From an uncultured Ureaplasma sp. (GTDB lineage: Bacteria; Bacillota_I; Bacilli_A; Mycoplasmatales; Mycoplasmoidaceae), in the NCBI GenBank assembly GCA_947039545.1, contig CAMQZA010000005.1, forward strand, positions 1 through 36,435: DNA of 36,435 nucleotides, given 5' to 3'. The translations under genes and the position numbers were made by a program. The notes under the pieces are model-generated. The model saw only the letters and a program-made list of their open reading frames with translations. It had not been told where the DNA came from and searched no databases. Positions 1 to 12,805 of this stretch are shown piece after piece. Within the stretch, counting starts at the first letter, position 1, and the number at the start of each line of letters is the position of its first letter.

Positions 1-1311
1 ATTTGGATCAACTTTCATAACAATATAATTCTCAGTAGGATTATCTCTAAAAGAATAAAGTATTCTTTCATATCCGCTATTCTGCATATATATTAATAAT
101 TCATTATCAGGATTAGGAATTGAATTTTCAAAATTAATAATTGGATACATGTAATTAGGAGTAATACCAGTACCTAATATTAAAAAAACCATACCATCTA
201 TTAAAATTTTATTTTTAGTAGGAATTGTTTCTATGAAAGTTTCAAAATTTTCTTGAGATGCTAAATTAGAACTTGAAGTCCCAATTTTTTCTTGTTCATT
301 TAAAATATTTAAGTATTGGCTATGCAATTCTGAGGGTAATACTTCTTTTTTAAGATTTTTTAATGAATAATCAGGAATAATAGCACTTAAATTAGAAAAA
401 TTTTCATAATAACCAATAGTAGGAAATGGAACTCCTGCTATTGAATCCCTAAAATTAAAATTAATCTTAAATTCTAAATTTGATGGAGGATTATAAAAAG
501 CTGGACTTGCAGGATCAATATTACTAGGGTTAATTCAAGATTCAAAATTATTTAGAAACTTTTTTAAATCCATATCAGAAGAGATTAAACCTATTGTAGT
601 TGATACTTCAGCTAATTTTTGTGGAGTATAAGTTTGTCAAACTTTAATATCAGAATCAATTGTAGGGTTAGGTATTACAGCATTTAATGCTACATATATT
701 TTATTGGCTGTAGTATTGATACCATTTTGAGTTCATTTAGAATTAGCAATAATATTCAAAAATTTCTTTCTCATATTTGATGGTGATTCAGGAGCGTTAG
801 GATCACCAGGAATAAGATTTCAACTTGCTTTATCTAATATATCTTTAAAATCAATTTCAGATAAAGATGGTAAATTATTACCAGTATTAATAACTAATTT
901 ATTAACTTCATCGGTTGGATTTGATTCAATTGCTTTATATAAAATATTATTACTATTATTACCAATTTCTAAAGCTCTTGATTTATTAAATTCAACATTA
1001 TTGATTAAAAGTGGGAATTCAACCTTTAATCAAAGTAAGAATTCTTCTTCATTTCTTTTTTTAGCAGCTTCACCATTTAAAATATTACCGGTTTCTTTAT
1101 CAGTATAAGTTGATGAGTATCGTTCATAAATAGTAATATTATTTAAGTTTCCGTCTTTAATTAAAGTGTTATAAGAGTTAGATAAATTTTGAGAAAGAAA
1201 CGTAGTAGACGTAAAGATTGAAAGGGAAAGTGTTAATAAAAAAGTTAAACCTATCAGTCAAATTTTTTTATTAAAAATATATCTAAAAATACTTTTAAAA
1301 AGATTTATCAA
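1..1311 (-). CDS. FtsX/MacB-like large ABC transporter permease, N-terminal part (runs off window)
   Basis: The gene is open for 437 codons from a TTG at 1309-1311 to the left edge with no stop, so it is partial at the 3' end. The TTG start is supported by an AAGG about 8 nt upstream; no ATG is available nearby. The protein begins with a short basic cytoplasmic stretch and one strong membrane helix (about residues 18-40), followed by a long hydrophilic, Asn/Ser/Pro-rich and presumably extracellular domain. That is the layout of the very large mycoplasma permeases of the MG064/MG468 type, which carry FtsX domains further downstream. No FtsX domain is visible in this fragment, so the family is inferred from the N-terminal layout. 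It is divergent from pstS. It could instead be another single-anchor surface protein. Confidence 0.5.
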
Positions 1312-1356
1312 AATATGCCTTAATTAATTTTTATAAAATTAAAATATTATGTTATT

Positions 1357-1364
1357 TATATATT
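1357..1364 (+). promoter_or_regulatory. Putative -10 region of the pst operon, leaderless start
   Basis: A TATATATT stretch ends 8 nt before the pstS ATG at 1373, and there is no Shine-Dalgarno sequence between them. The same geometry is seen at uvrC. A start of transcription 6-8 nt after the -10 would fall at the start codon. No clear -35 is seen. Confidence 0.35.
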
Positions 1365-1372
1365 AACAAAAT

Positions 1373-2545
1373 ATGAATAAAGTTATTAGGTTTTTAAAGC
1401 AAATAAAAAGTAACAGCAAAATAATTGCTATTAGTTTTTTTGGAGTTGTTGGTATATCTACAATAATTTTAACCAGTGTTAACTTCACTGGTATAAGTAT
1501 TATTACTGCTGCTGGTTCAAGTTCTATTTTCCCTTTAATGAATGCTATGGCTAATCTTTATTCAGCAATAGAACCTTCAACTGAAATAATGGTTGAATCA
1601 GGTGGTAGTGGTGCTGGTTTAACTGCAGCTTCTAGATTATCTAAAGATATTGGTAATGTTACTGGAACTGTAACAACAAAAAAAGTAGGCGCTCCTGAAA
1701 TAGGAATCCTAGGTTCTCCTAATTATCAACCTGCTATTGAACAAGGAAGCTGAGCTAATTGAGAAGCTAATGAAATGAAAACAATTACAATTGGATGAGA
1801 TGCTATTGGAATTGTATATAAACCTTTAAATCCTGATGTTAATTTAAATATTGATCAAAATAATATTCTTAAACTTTTTGAAACTTTTACTGGCTATAAA
1901 ACACATAAGATGTCTGATTTAACTAATAATATAGCTGATGATGTTTCACCAAATGGAGAAGCAAAAATTTTAACACCTTTTTCAAGAACTGGTGGATATG
2001 AAGCTTCTGGGACTGCTAGTAATTTTTCTAAAAATACTAATTTAAACCCAAATACACCTCCAGAAATTGAAGAAATTTTAAGAACTGGTGCTTATTTAAA
2101 TAATGTAATAGCAACTCCTGAATCAAACGTAGAGGCTTGAAAACAATTTAGTTTAAGTGGTAAGGACAATACAATGATTTATCTTTCATCATATTTTATT
2201 TTAGCTAATGAACAATTTATCAAAGATAGTGGTTTTAAAATTGCTACATATAATGGTGTTGAATTAGCAAAACAAAATATAACTAAAACTTATAATTGAT
2301 TTACATCAGCTAATGCAATTGTAAGTACTAAAGGGATACAAAATTCAAATACTCCTTTAAAAAGATTTATTGATTGAATTATAATGGATGGTGAAGAAAT
2401 AAATAAAGGTATTCCTCATTGAATTAGATTAACACCTGATCAAATAAATAGTATGAAAAATGCTGCAGGTGAATTTTGAGTTAGTGATTATGCACTTGTT
2501 AGAGAAATTGGCGATCAAAATAGAGGGTATGGTGCGATAGTTTAG
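1373..2545 (+). CDS. pstS: Phosphate-binding protein PstS of the phosphate ABC transporter
   Basis: This 390-residue protein is the extracellular phosphate receptor of the PstSCAB importer. It has one N-terminal hydrophobic segment (about residues 17-45), then the family's phosphate-binding signatures: AAGSSSIFPL near residue 46 and ESGGSGAG near residue 75, with an Arg/Thr-rich loop (FSRTGGYEASG) near residue 206. In-frame TGA codons are Trp. It is the first gene of pstS-pstCA-pstB-phoU, with the next start 1 nt after its stop. There is no cysteine near the N-terminus, so unlike most Gram-positive-type PstS it is not a recognisable lipoprotein; the hydrophobic segment is either an uncleaved anchor or a conventional signal peptide. 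Identity is secure from motifs plus operon. Confidence 0.93.
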
Positions 2546-2546
2546 T

Positions 2547-4748
2547 ATGTTAAATTTTAGGCGTCAAAATGTTATTGATAAAAAATCACAATCAGATAAA
2601 GTTATTAATAAGAAATTAAAATCAGATAAAATTGGAAAAATAACATCTGTTACTATCTCTTGATTTTTAGCAGTGATTTTTTTAGCTATTATTGGTTTTA
2701 TTGTTTTTTCTTCAATTGAAGGTTTTAAAGCATATGGATGAAGTATCTTTGGGAGTCTTGATTTTAACTTGGCTTCTCAACAAGGTTCGGTTTGATATCC
2801 ATTAGCAATTACATTATTAGTAACGATTGGTGCAATTATTATAGCCAGTCCTATTGGAATTAAAACTGCCACCTTTATTCATTTTAGATTAAATAAAAAA
2901 TATCAAAAAAGGGCAAGAATTGTTATTTCAACATTAAGTGGAATTCCATCAGTTATTTTTGGGATATTTGCATATAACTCCCTTTGGTTTGTAACTAAAA
3001 TATTTGGTGCTACAACACCATATACTATTTTAAATGCAATGATCATGTTAGCTTTTATGATTTTACCAACAATTATTAGTTTGACAATAAATTCATATCA
3101 AGGTATTTCAAACAATTTAATAACAGGTCCAACTGCTCTTGGTCTTACTAAAACAGCAGCAATCTACAAAGTATATAGAAAAGAAGCTACTTCTGGAATT
3201 ATTGTTGCAATAATTATTGCAACAGGTAGAGCTATTGGTGAAACTATGGCTTTATCAATGATTCTTTCTGCTGATAATTATAATGCTCTTGGAGATTCAA
3301 ATATTTTCCTTTCAGCATTTAAACCTCTAGCTGTTATTATTTCAAGTTATATGTTTTCAGAAACTTCATCACCTGCATTAAGAGGGATATTATATGTTTT
3401 TGCTATTATTCTATTAATTATAATTTTGATCATTAATGCTTTAGTAATGTTTGTTACTTCAAAAAGAAATGTTTATAAAAATACAAGATGAACTCGGTTT
3501 GAAAGAAAAATAGGAGAAGTCTTCCTCTATTTCCCTAATTTATTTTCAATGGCATTTGAAAGAATCATGTATAAAAATTCAAAGAATTTTGATTATCAAA
3601 ATGAATCATCTGTGAATTTCTATATAAGTGATAGAATTGTTAATCATAAATTAATAAATCTTTATAGTTTTAAAAAATTAGCACTTGAATGAATTTCTGT
3701 TACAATTTCTTTTTCATTTTTAATATGAATAATTGGCGATATCTTAATTAAAGGTGGAAATGTTATTTTTGTTAATGCAGGTGGTTTTTCTACTATCTTC
3801 CAATACACAAGAGATACAACAGGATTAGCTATTATTAATACTATTATTATTATTATTGTTAGTTTATTAGTAGCACTACCAATTGCGTTCTTTGTAGCTT
3901 TATATCTAAATGAGTTTTCAAAAGATGGTAAATCTAAAAAAGCAATATTATTCTTTAATGATTCTTTAAGTTCAGCCCCAAGTATTATTTATGGGATGTT
4001 TGGTTTAGCCTTCTTTATTGAACTATTAGGTTTAACATCTTCTGGAACAATGGGTAGATCTTTATTAGCTGGAGCTTTAACTATTGCCTTAGTTATAATC
4101 CCAACTTTAGTTAGAACATTTGAACAAGCATTAAAAAAAGTTCCTATGAATTTAAGACATAATGCTTATTCTTTAGGTTGTGGAAAAATGGAAACTATTT
4201 GAAAAATAGTTATTCCGTTTGCTTATACTAGTATAAGTTCTTCAATAATCTTAGCAATTGGTCGGATAATGGCTGAAACAGCCCCATTATTCTTAACAGC
4301 TGGTTTATCATCAATTTCAACTATTGGTTTATTAAATCCAGGTCAAACTTTAACAACAAGAATTTATGCTCAAATTTTTTCAAACAATTTAAGCGGAGCA
4401 AATGATATTAGTTATGAATGTGCATTTGTAGCTTTCATTATTATTTTAGCAATAATCTATATTGGATATGGAATCATTCCAATATATAAAGATTGAAAAC
4501 AAGTATTAATTTATAAAATAAAAGAACATAAAAGTTTGGGATCAAGTTTTGATAAAATACCATTAGATATTTATTACAAACAAATTATTAATAAAACTCT
4601 TTATTTAACTTATGAACAAGCTGATAATCTTAAATTAAATCGTTTTATTAATATTGCAATAAAATATAATAAAAAAATTCTTAGAATAAAATATATTGAT
4701 AATTTAAAAATGGAACAATTAGTAGAAAGGAAACTCTATGAAAAATAA
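2547..4748 (+). CDS. pstCA: Fused phosphate ABC permease PstC-PstA
   Basis: This 733-residue membrane protein holds both permease subunits of the phosphate importer in one chain. The first half (about residues 25-315) resembles PstC: several membrane helices and the coupling segment around TGRAIGETMALSM. The second half (about 370-650) resembles PstA: LSSAPSIIYGMFGLAFF and a second coupling segment, AIGRIMAETAPLFLTAG. The halves are joined by a hydrophilic linker of about 60 residues. A lysine-rich C-terminal tail of roughly 80 residues follows the last helix. The start is the ATG directly after the pstS stop. Fused PstC/PstA proteins are known in mycoplasmas (the MG411 type), so this is a lineage trait, not a frameshift. 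Its ATPase partner is the next gene. Confidence 0.9.
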
Positions 4749-5715
4749 TGATAATAATGTTTTTAATATTGAAAAAATAGAAAAGAGTTTTTCTGAACTT
4801 TTAGACAGTGAACTGTTTAATTTTATTGAAACTTTAAATTGAAACCAAAAGATAATTTATAAAATAAAAATGTCTTCTGAACAAAAACAAAATTATAAAG
4901 AATATAGTGATTTAATCAAAACTAATATTGAAAATAAAAAAGAAGATTTTAACGAATCAAATATTATTGAAGTAGAAAATTTAAATCTTTGATATAAAAA
5001 TGGTGATCATCAAGCCCTTTTTGATATTAATGTTAATATTGAAAAAAATAAAGTTACTTCTTTAATCGGTCCTAGTGGATGTGGAAAATCTACTTTTATT
5101 AAATGTTTAAATAGAATGAATGATTTAATTTTAGGTTGTAGTGAAACTGGAAACATATATTTTGAATCTGTAAATATCAAATCAAAAAAACTCCACTTAA
5201 TTTCATTAAGAACAAAAATTGGAATGGTTTTTCAAAGTCCTGTTCCTTTTGAAATGAGTATTTATGAGAATGTTGCTTTTGGACCTAAATCACATGGAAT
5301 AAAAGATAAAGAGACATTAGATAAAATTGTTGAAGATTCACTAATTAACGCTGCTTTATGAAATGAAGTAAAAGGTGATTTAAATGCACCAGCAACTGGA
5401 CTTAGTGGTGGTCAACAACAAAGATTATGTATTGCTAGAACAATAGCTTTACAACCAACTATTATTTTAATGGATGAACCTACTTCAGCACTTGATCCTA
5501 TTGCTACTTCTAAAATAGAAAAACTTATTTTAGAATTAAGAAAGAAATTTACAGTAATAATAGTAACTCACTCAATGGCACAAGCTCAAAGAATAAGTGA
5601 CAATACTATTTTCTTCTTTGAAGGAAGAGTTATTGAATCAGGTAAAACCAAAGATGTTTTTATTTCTCCAAAAGAGAAAAAAACATATGATTATATTAAT
5701 GGAAAGATAGGTTAA
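4738..5715 (+). CDS. pstB: Phosphate ABC transporter ATP-binding protein PstB
   Basis: This 325-residue ATPase powers phosphate import with PstCA. Walker A is GPSGCGKST (about residue 113), the Q-loop is [12 protein letters not shown], the ABC signature is LSGGQQQR (about 222), Walker B is [11 protein letters not shown] (about 243) and the switch His is in VTHSMAQ. The phrase [14 protein letters not shown] is typical of PstB. The ATG overlaps the end of pstCA by 11 nt and has a GAAAGGA Shine-Dalgarno inside pstCA, so translation is probably coupled. An N-terminal extension of about 80 residues, rich in Glu, Lys and Asn, precedes the ATPase domain; its role is not evident. Confidence 0.95.
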
Positions 5716-5720
5716 TACTA

Positions 5721-6368
5721 ATGGCTAATTATTTATTACTAAAAGAAAGTGAACGAGATATCTTAGATAATCTAAAAGTTTATTTTTCAAAAACTATTGA
5801 TTCTTATAAATATCTTTATGAATCATCAACTAACGAAACTAGTGATGATGACATTTATGAAAAAATAAAATCAATGAATAAAAAATCTTTTAGAAGATCT
5901 GAAGATATTTTATTTGAATCTACTTGATTAATCCAAAAGCATCAACCTAAAACAAAACACTTAAGAATATTTATTGCAATAATTTATTCTATTAAAGATC
6001 TTGAAAGAATAAATACTTATATTTATAAATATACTCGGTTCAGTATTAAAAAATCAAAGAGTTTTGAAGATGTAAAATTCAAAGATTTCTTTTTACAATT
6101 TTTAGATTTAATAATTCAAACAATGGATAGTATTTTTAAAGTTTTTGAAAAATTTGATTTTCCTGAAATGCTTGAAGAATCTGAAGAAATCTTCAAAAAA
6201 TTCTTAATTAAATATGATGCTATATTTTTCAATTTTATTGATTATATTCACACTAATAAGGAAATAGATACTGTTGAAATTTCTAAAGCTGTTATTATTG
6301 CTAAAAACTTTGATAGAACAATCGATCATTGTATGAATATTATTGAATCTTTTTCATATATTGAATAA
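5721..6368 (+). CDS. phoU: PhoU-type regulator of phosphate uptake
   Basis: This 215-residue, all-alpha, charged protein is last in the pst operon, 5 nt after the pstB stop. PhoU proteins bind metal at two three-helix bundles and restrain the Pst transporter; in organisms with PhoR/PhoB they also link it to signalling. The sequence contains two related helical halves (about residues 1-100 and 115-210), the second ending with the helix AKNFDRTIDHCMNIIESF, matching the PhoU pattern of E/D-x-x-x-D residues and 'DH..NI' near the C-terminus. Identification rests on position and helix pattern more than on strict motifs. It is followed at once by a terminator hairpin. Confidence 0.85.
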
Positions 6369-6374
6369 AAATAT

Positions 6375-8033
6375 TTAACCTAATTTTACTTTCTCAGAAA
6401 GAATTTGAACATTAGGTTTTTTATTTTTTATATGTCTTTCTTTTAAGAAAGCGGTTTGACTAATTGAATATTGACCAACAGTCATTAGTATAATCATATA
6501 TATTTGACTAAATTCACCAACTAGATATGGATCTACAGTTGTAAGACCAATATTACCAAAACTTGATGTAACCATAAATACTGATGTTGTTCAATCTTGA
6601 TTATTAATTGTATGAATATCATATGATGTTAAAATTATTGTTCCAAAACCAACTAATATAACCCCTGAAAGAACAACAATAAAAGAATTTTGAACATTAT
6701 GTCTATCTATTGTTTTTCTAAAAGCAGAAACATCATTATGTCCTCTAAATTTAGAATAGATAGTAATCAAACAAATACTTAGTGTTGTTGTTCTAATCCC
6801 TCCTGATGTTGATGAAGGAGAACCACCAATAAACATTAAAATAATAAATATTCATTTTGTTGAGGAATTAATATTATTTGTTTCGAAAGTAGAAAATCCA
6901 GATGATCTAACACTCATTGATTGGAAAATAATATTGATTGTTTTATCAAAATAATTATTAAAAGAATTAGTGTTATTTCATAATAGATTACTACCTCCTC
7001 CAAAACTTGTTGTTTCTGAAATTAATATTAATGGTATTGAAATAAGAGTTATGATAGTATAACTCGACATTGATAGTTTTGAAAAAAGAGATATTTTATG
7101 ATTTAGATTTTTCTCTAATACATATCTACTTCTTGATTCATCTTTATTAAGAGTTTTATAAATCTTTCTTTTTACTTTAAATTTCTTTAAAAAATCATAA
7201 ACAATTGGAATACCAATTCCACCAATAATAAACTGAACCATTGTCATTATTAGAAAAATTGTATTAACTCCATTTCTATATGGAGCTAATGATGAATTAC
7301 TAATAATATTTAATCCTGCATTATTCATTGATGAAACTGAATGAAAAAACCCTGCAAAGAATGATTTATCTGCAGCTCCATATAAATTGATATGTGATGT
7401 TGTTTCAACATAAAAACCATCTACAAAATTTCCTTCAAAAGCTGGAATTAATAAAAATCATAATGAATAGAATATTCCAAAAATAATCTCAATAATAAAA
7501 ACTCAAATAGAATATTTAATTAATATTTTTATATTCTCATTATCATCTTCATTATCATCTTTTTTAAATTGGGCTAAAAGTGAACTTTGAGGTTTGATTA
7601 ATTGGGCGTATTTATAATTAAATAATCTAAATAGAATAAATATAAAAAATAATACACCAAACCCTCCTAGCTGAATAAAAAGCATAATAACAAGTTTACC
7701 AAAGGTAGAGAATATTTGATTGGTATCACCAATAATAAGTCCTGTTGTAGTTACTGTACTAAAAGCAGTAAACATAGCATCTAAAAAATCATACTGAAAA
7801 AGTTTACCATTAAGATCAAAATGATATGCATTATTAAAATAATCAACATAACCATTTTTAGTAAAGCTTTCAAAAGAAATTGGTAAATAAAGACATATTG
7901 TTAAAATAATAATTAGCAATGCAAAAATTCTAAACATTTTCCCACTTAATGTTTTACCAAAAAGTAAATGTTTAAAATCATCTTTTGATAAATTTTTAAA
8001 TTTGGTTTTAATACTTTTTATTTGATTTTTCAT
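6375..8033 (-). CDS. ktrB: Potassium uptake channel subunit KtrB/TrkH
   Basis: This 552-residue membrane protein is the ion-conducting subunit of a Ktr/Trk K+ (Na+-coupled) uptake system. It shows the four M1-P-M2 repeats of the superfamily. The four filter loops are visible with their conserved Gly: TVTTTGLIIGD (about residue 95), SMNNAGLNIIS (about 237), SVRSSGFST (about 380) and SFGNIGLTTVDP near residue 490. The third-to-fourth repeat boundary contains the typical GGSPSSTSGGIRTTT. The ATG has a strong AGGAGG-type ribosome site 8 nt upstream. The regulatory KtrA/TrkA subunit that normally gates this channel is not adjacent. It is transcribed after dnaK but separated from it by a terminator. 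Confidence 0.92.
6377..6428 (+). terminator. Terminator of the pst operon, lying inside the 3' end of ktrB
   Basis: AACCTAAT (6377-6384) pairs with ATTAGGTT (6411-6418), enclosing a smaller stem CTTTCT/AGAAAG (6389-6401), followed by a T-rich tract. It begins 8 nt after the phoU stop. The whole element lies within the last codons of the convergent ktrB. Confidence 0.7.
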
Positions 8034-8072
8034 TAGTATTAAAACCTCCTTTTATTTTTATAATTTTACAAC

Positions 8073-8108
8073 AAAAAAGAGTCAATTTTAAAATTGACTC
8101 TTTTTTTG
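8073..8108 (-). terminator. Perfect palindromic terminator downstream of dnaK
   Basis: AGAGTCAATT / AATTGACTCT around a TTAA loop, flanked by A and T tracts on both sides, between the dnaK stop and the ktrB ribosome site. On the - strand it ends in a T run and would terminate dnaK. Confidence 0.8.
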
Positions 8109-8128
8109 TTTATTTTTATTAATTAAAA

Positions 8129-9874
<1,746 letters not shown>

Positions 9875-9934
9875 CTAATAACAAAAAATTATATTTAAAA
9901 TATACCACTTTTTTTCTAAATTGGAAACATTGAC

Positions 9935-9940
9935 TATAAT
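9935..9940 (+). promoter_or_regulatory. -10 box of uvrC, leaderless geometry
   Basis: A perfect TATAAT ends 8 nt before the uvrC ATG at 9949. No ribosome-binding site fits in the gap. The -35 region is weak. Confidence 0.5.
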
Positions 9941-9948
9941 AAATTATT

Positions 9949-11730
9949 ATGAATGTATTAGAAAAAATAAAATTAATCCCAGAAAAGCCTGGTTGTTATT
10001 TATGAAAAGACAAGAATCAAAACATTTTATACATAGGTAAATCAAAGAATCTTTTAAAAAGAACAAAGCAATATTTTGATAAATCACACAATGGAAGAAT
10101 AACAAAGTTGGTAAGAAATATTGCTGATGTTGATTATATTGTTGTTAAGAATGAAAATGAAGCTTTGATTTTAGAAAACAATTTAATTAATAAACACAAA
10201 CCAAAATATAATATTCTTTTGAAGGACAGTTCTAATTATCCTTATATAATGGTTAGTAACGAAACTCATCCTAGAATAAAATATACTCATAGGTATATAA
10301 AAAATAGTGGAACGTATTATGGTCCGTTCGCAACAAAAGATAATAACATTTATGAGATATATAAATTTCTAGAAAGAATTATCCCTTTTAGAAAATGTAA
10401 TCCAATACCTAAAAAAACTTGTATCTACTATGATATGAATAGATGTCTTGGTCCTTGTATTAATAAAATAGGCAAAGAAGATTATGATGTTTTAAAAAAT
10501 AACATTCATGATATTTTCAATAAAAAGGCAGTTAATATAATTAATGATCTGAAAAAGAAAGAATTAAATGCTTCAGATAATGAAGATTTCCTTGATGCTA
10601 AAAAATATTTAGACCTTCAAATAGGTTTGAAATCAATTATTGATAATCAAAATGTTCAATTCAACAATCGAGATGATATTGATATTATTTCCTTTTTAGT
10701 TGATGATGATACTATTTCTATTTATATCTTCAATTTTATTAATGGTTTTTTAATTAATAAACATAATCATATTTCAAAAATATATTCTGAAATTAATGAA
10801 GCTTTAATAAGTTATCTAATGCAATACTACTCAACTAATAAAGTTCCTAAGAAAATCTATATTAATATTGATTCAGATGAATTGGATAATTTATCTGAAG
10901 TATTGAATACAAAAATAATAGCTGCTAAAAAAGGTAAGTACTTTGATTTAATAAACCAAGGTTTAATAAATGCTAAGGATGATTTAAAAGTTAATAAAAC
11001 AAAATATTTAATAGAATATGACAAAACAATTAAAGCTGTTGATGATTTAGCTCGACTTATTAATATTGATTCAGCTAATAGAATTGAAGCATTTGATAAT
11101 TCAAATTTATTTTTATCAACACCAGTTAGTGCTGTTGTTGTTTGTGAAAATGGAAAATTTAATAAATCAAAATATCGAAAATTTAATTTAACAAGCGAAG
11201 AAAACAAGTCTGATTATCAATATATGTATGAAGTTATTAAAAGAAGATATTCTAGACAAATTAAAAATAACCAATTATTACCTGAACTTATTATTGTTGA
11301 TGGCGGAAAAATTCAAGTAAGTGCTGCTAATTTAGCTTTAAGTGAACTTAATTTAACTTCTCAAATAGCAGTTATAGGATTAAAGAAAAATAGCAAACAT
11401 AAAACTCATTCAATTATTGATGCTAATTTTAATGAAATTGAACTAGATAACAAAACAAATGTTTATTGATTCTTAAGTAATATACAAGAAGAGATACATC
11501 GTTTTGTAATTAATTTCTTTAGAACTAAACGAAATAAATCTTTATTTGTTAGTTTATTAGATGGTGTTAAAGGAATTGGAAGTGTTACTAAAAATAAAAT
11601 ATTAACTATCTATCCTAATATTTTAGAAATAGATAATGTTGATGTTAAAATACTTTGCCAAATAATGCCTGAAAAAATTGCTATTGAATTAAAGGATAAA
11701 ATTAAAAACTATTTAAAAGAAAGTAACTAA
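9949..11730 (+). CDS. uvrC: Excinuclease ABC subunit C (UvrC)
   Basis: This 593-residue nuclease makes the dual incisions in nucleotide excision repair with UvrA and UvrB. The N-terminal GIY-YIG domain is seen in PGCYLWKDKNQNILYIGKSK, where a TGA codon gives the Trp. The Cys-rich link CIYYDMNRCLGPCI follows at about residue 160, then the UvrB-interacting helical region, the RNase H-like nuclease core (FDNSNLF and LIIVDGGKIQV carry its acidic residues), and C-terminal helix-hairpin-helix motifs near LLDGVKGIGSVTKNKIL. The length is normal. The ATG was chosen because it begins the conserved GIY-YIG domain just after a TATAAT box. It ends immediately next to the stop of the convergent gene. Confidence 0.95.
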
Positions 11731-12654
11731 TTATTCATTTAATAATAAATAACTAATTGCAATTGATGAAATTAAATCATCTATTGTATTTGATCTTGAT
11801 GTTAATATAAATGGGAAAGTTAAACCTATTACTAATCCAGCAAAGATTGCATTCGAAAAATGAACAAGTGATTTAATTAATATATTGCCACTTTCAATAT
11901 CATTGACTAAAAGAATATTAGCTTTACCAGCTACTATATCTTTATTATTTTTTATTTCTTTACTTTTCTTATTAAGAGCAATATCAAATTGCATTGGACC
12001 TGAAACATAACAATTCTTGATTTCATTATTTTCATTCATTATTTTTAATTTATCAGCATCTATTGTTGAATTCATTTTTTCATAAATTTTGTCTTTAGCA
12101 CAAAGACAAGCTACATATGGTTTCTTATTTTCAATCTTATTATATAAATAGACAGCGTTATTAATGATTGATTTTTTTTGATTTAGCGTTGGTGCAATAT
12201 TCATTGCTCCATCTGTGATTAAATAAAATTGTTCTCAATCCTTATTAAATAGAACAGCGACATGACTTATAAAGTCTTTTTCAATAAATCTATATTCTTT
12301 TTTTAAAATAAATTTTAAAATATCTGAACTCTCAATTATTCCTTTTAGTAAAATATCAGCTTTCTTCTCTTTTAGTAGATTCATTGAAACTAGTAGTGAA
12401 TCTAAATCATCTTTTGTTTCGTAAAATTTATTATCATCAAGTTTAAAATCAATATTAGGAATAGCTGAATTAATTTTCTCTTTATTTCCAACAATTAAAT
12501 AATCAACTAAATTTAAATTAATAAATTTTTCTAAAGCTTTAAAATAATTCTCATTATATGGATTAATAATCAATATGATTGGAGTTCTATTTATTTTTCT
12601 ATTAAGAGCTTTTTCAATAAAAAACTCATTATTAATAATTTTTTGATTATCCAT
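11731..12654 (-). CDS. Phosphate acyltransferase, phosphotransbutyrylase (Ptb) type
   Basis: This 307-residue enzyme belongs to the phosphate acetyl/butyryl-transferase family, which exchanges CoA for phosphate on a short acyl group so that a kinase can make ATP. Regions matching the Ptb branch include LLKGIIESSDILKFILKKEYR (residues about 100-120), YVSGPMQFDIAL, and the C-terminal signature AGKANILLVNDIESGNIL...SLVHFSNAIFAGLVIG...ILTSRSN. It is shorter at the N-terminus than typical Pta. No butyrate or acetate kinase gene is adjacent. The ATG at 12654 fits the family's start; the upstream region has no strong Shine-Dalgarno. Its stop codon abuts that of uvrC. The actual acyl substrate cannot be read from the sequence. 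Confidence 0.8.
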
Positions 12655-12805
12655 AAAAGTTCCGAACTAAAATATTAATTAAATTATAACTTCTAATGTT
12701 TTTTCTTTATATGAAATATTTATAAATAAATACAATAAATATCTTTTAATCTAATTTTATTTATAAAATTAGAGAGTAAATAAATTATTATTTTACAAAA
12801 CATAT

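Noticed and set aside
10857-11207. Long open frame on the - strand inside uvrC
   Set aside because: It lies wholly within uvrC, has no ribosome site, and its translation resembles no family; uvrC is clearly the coding strand.
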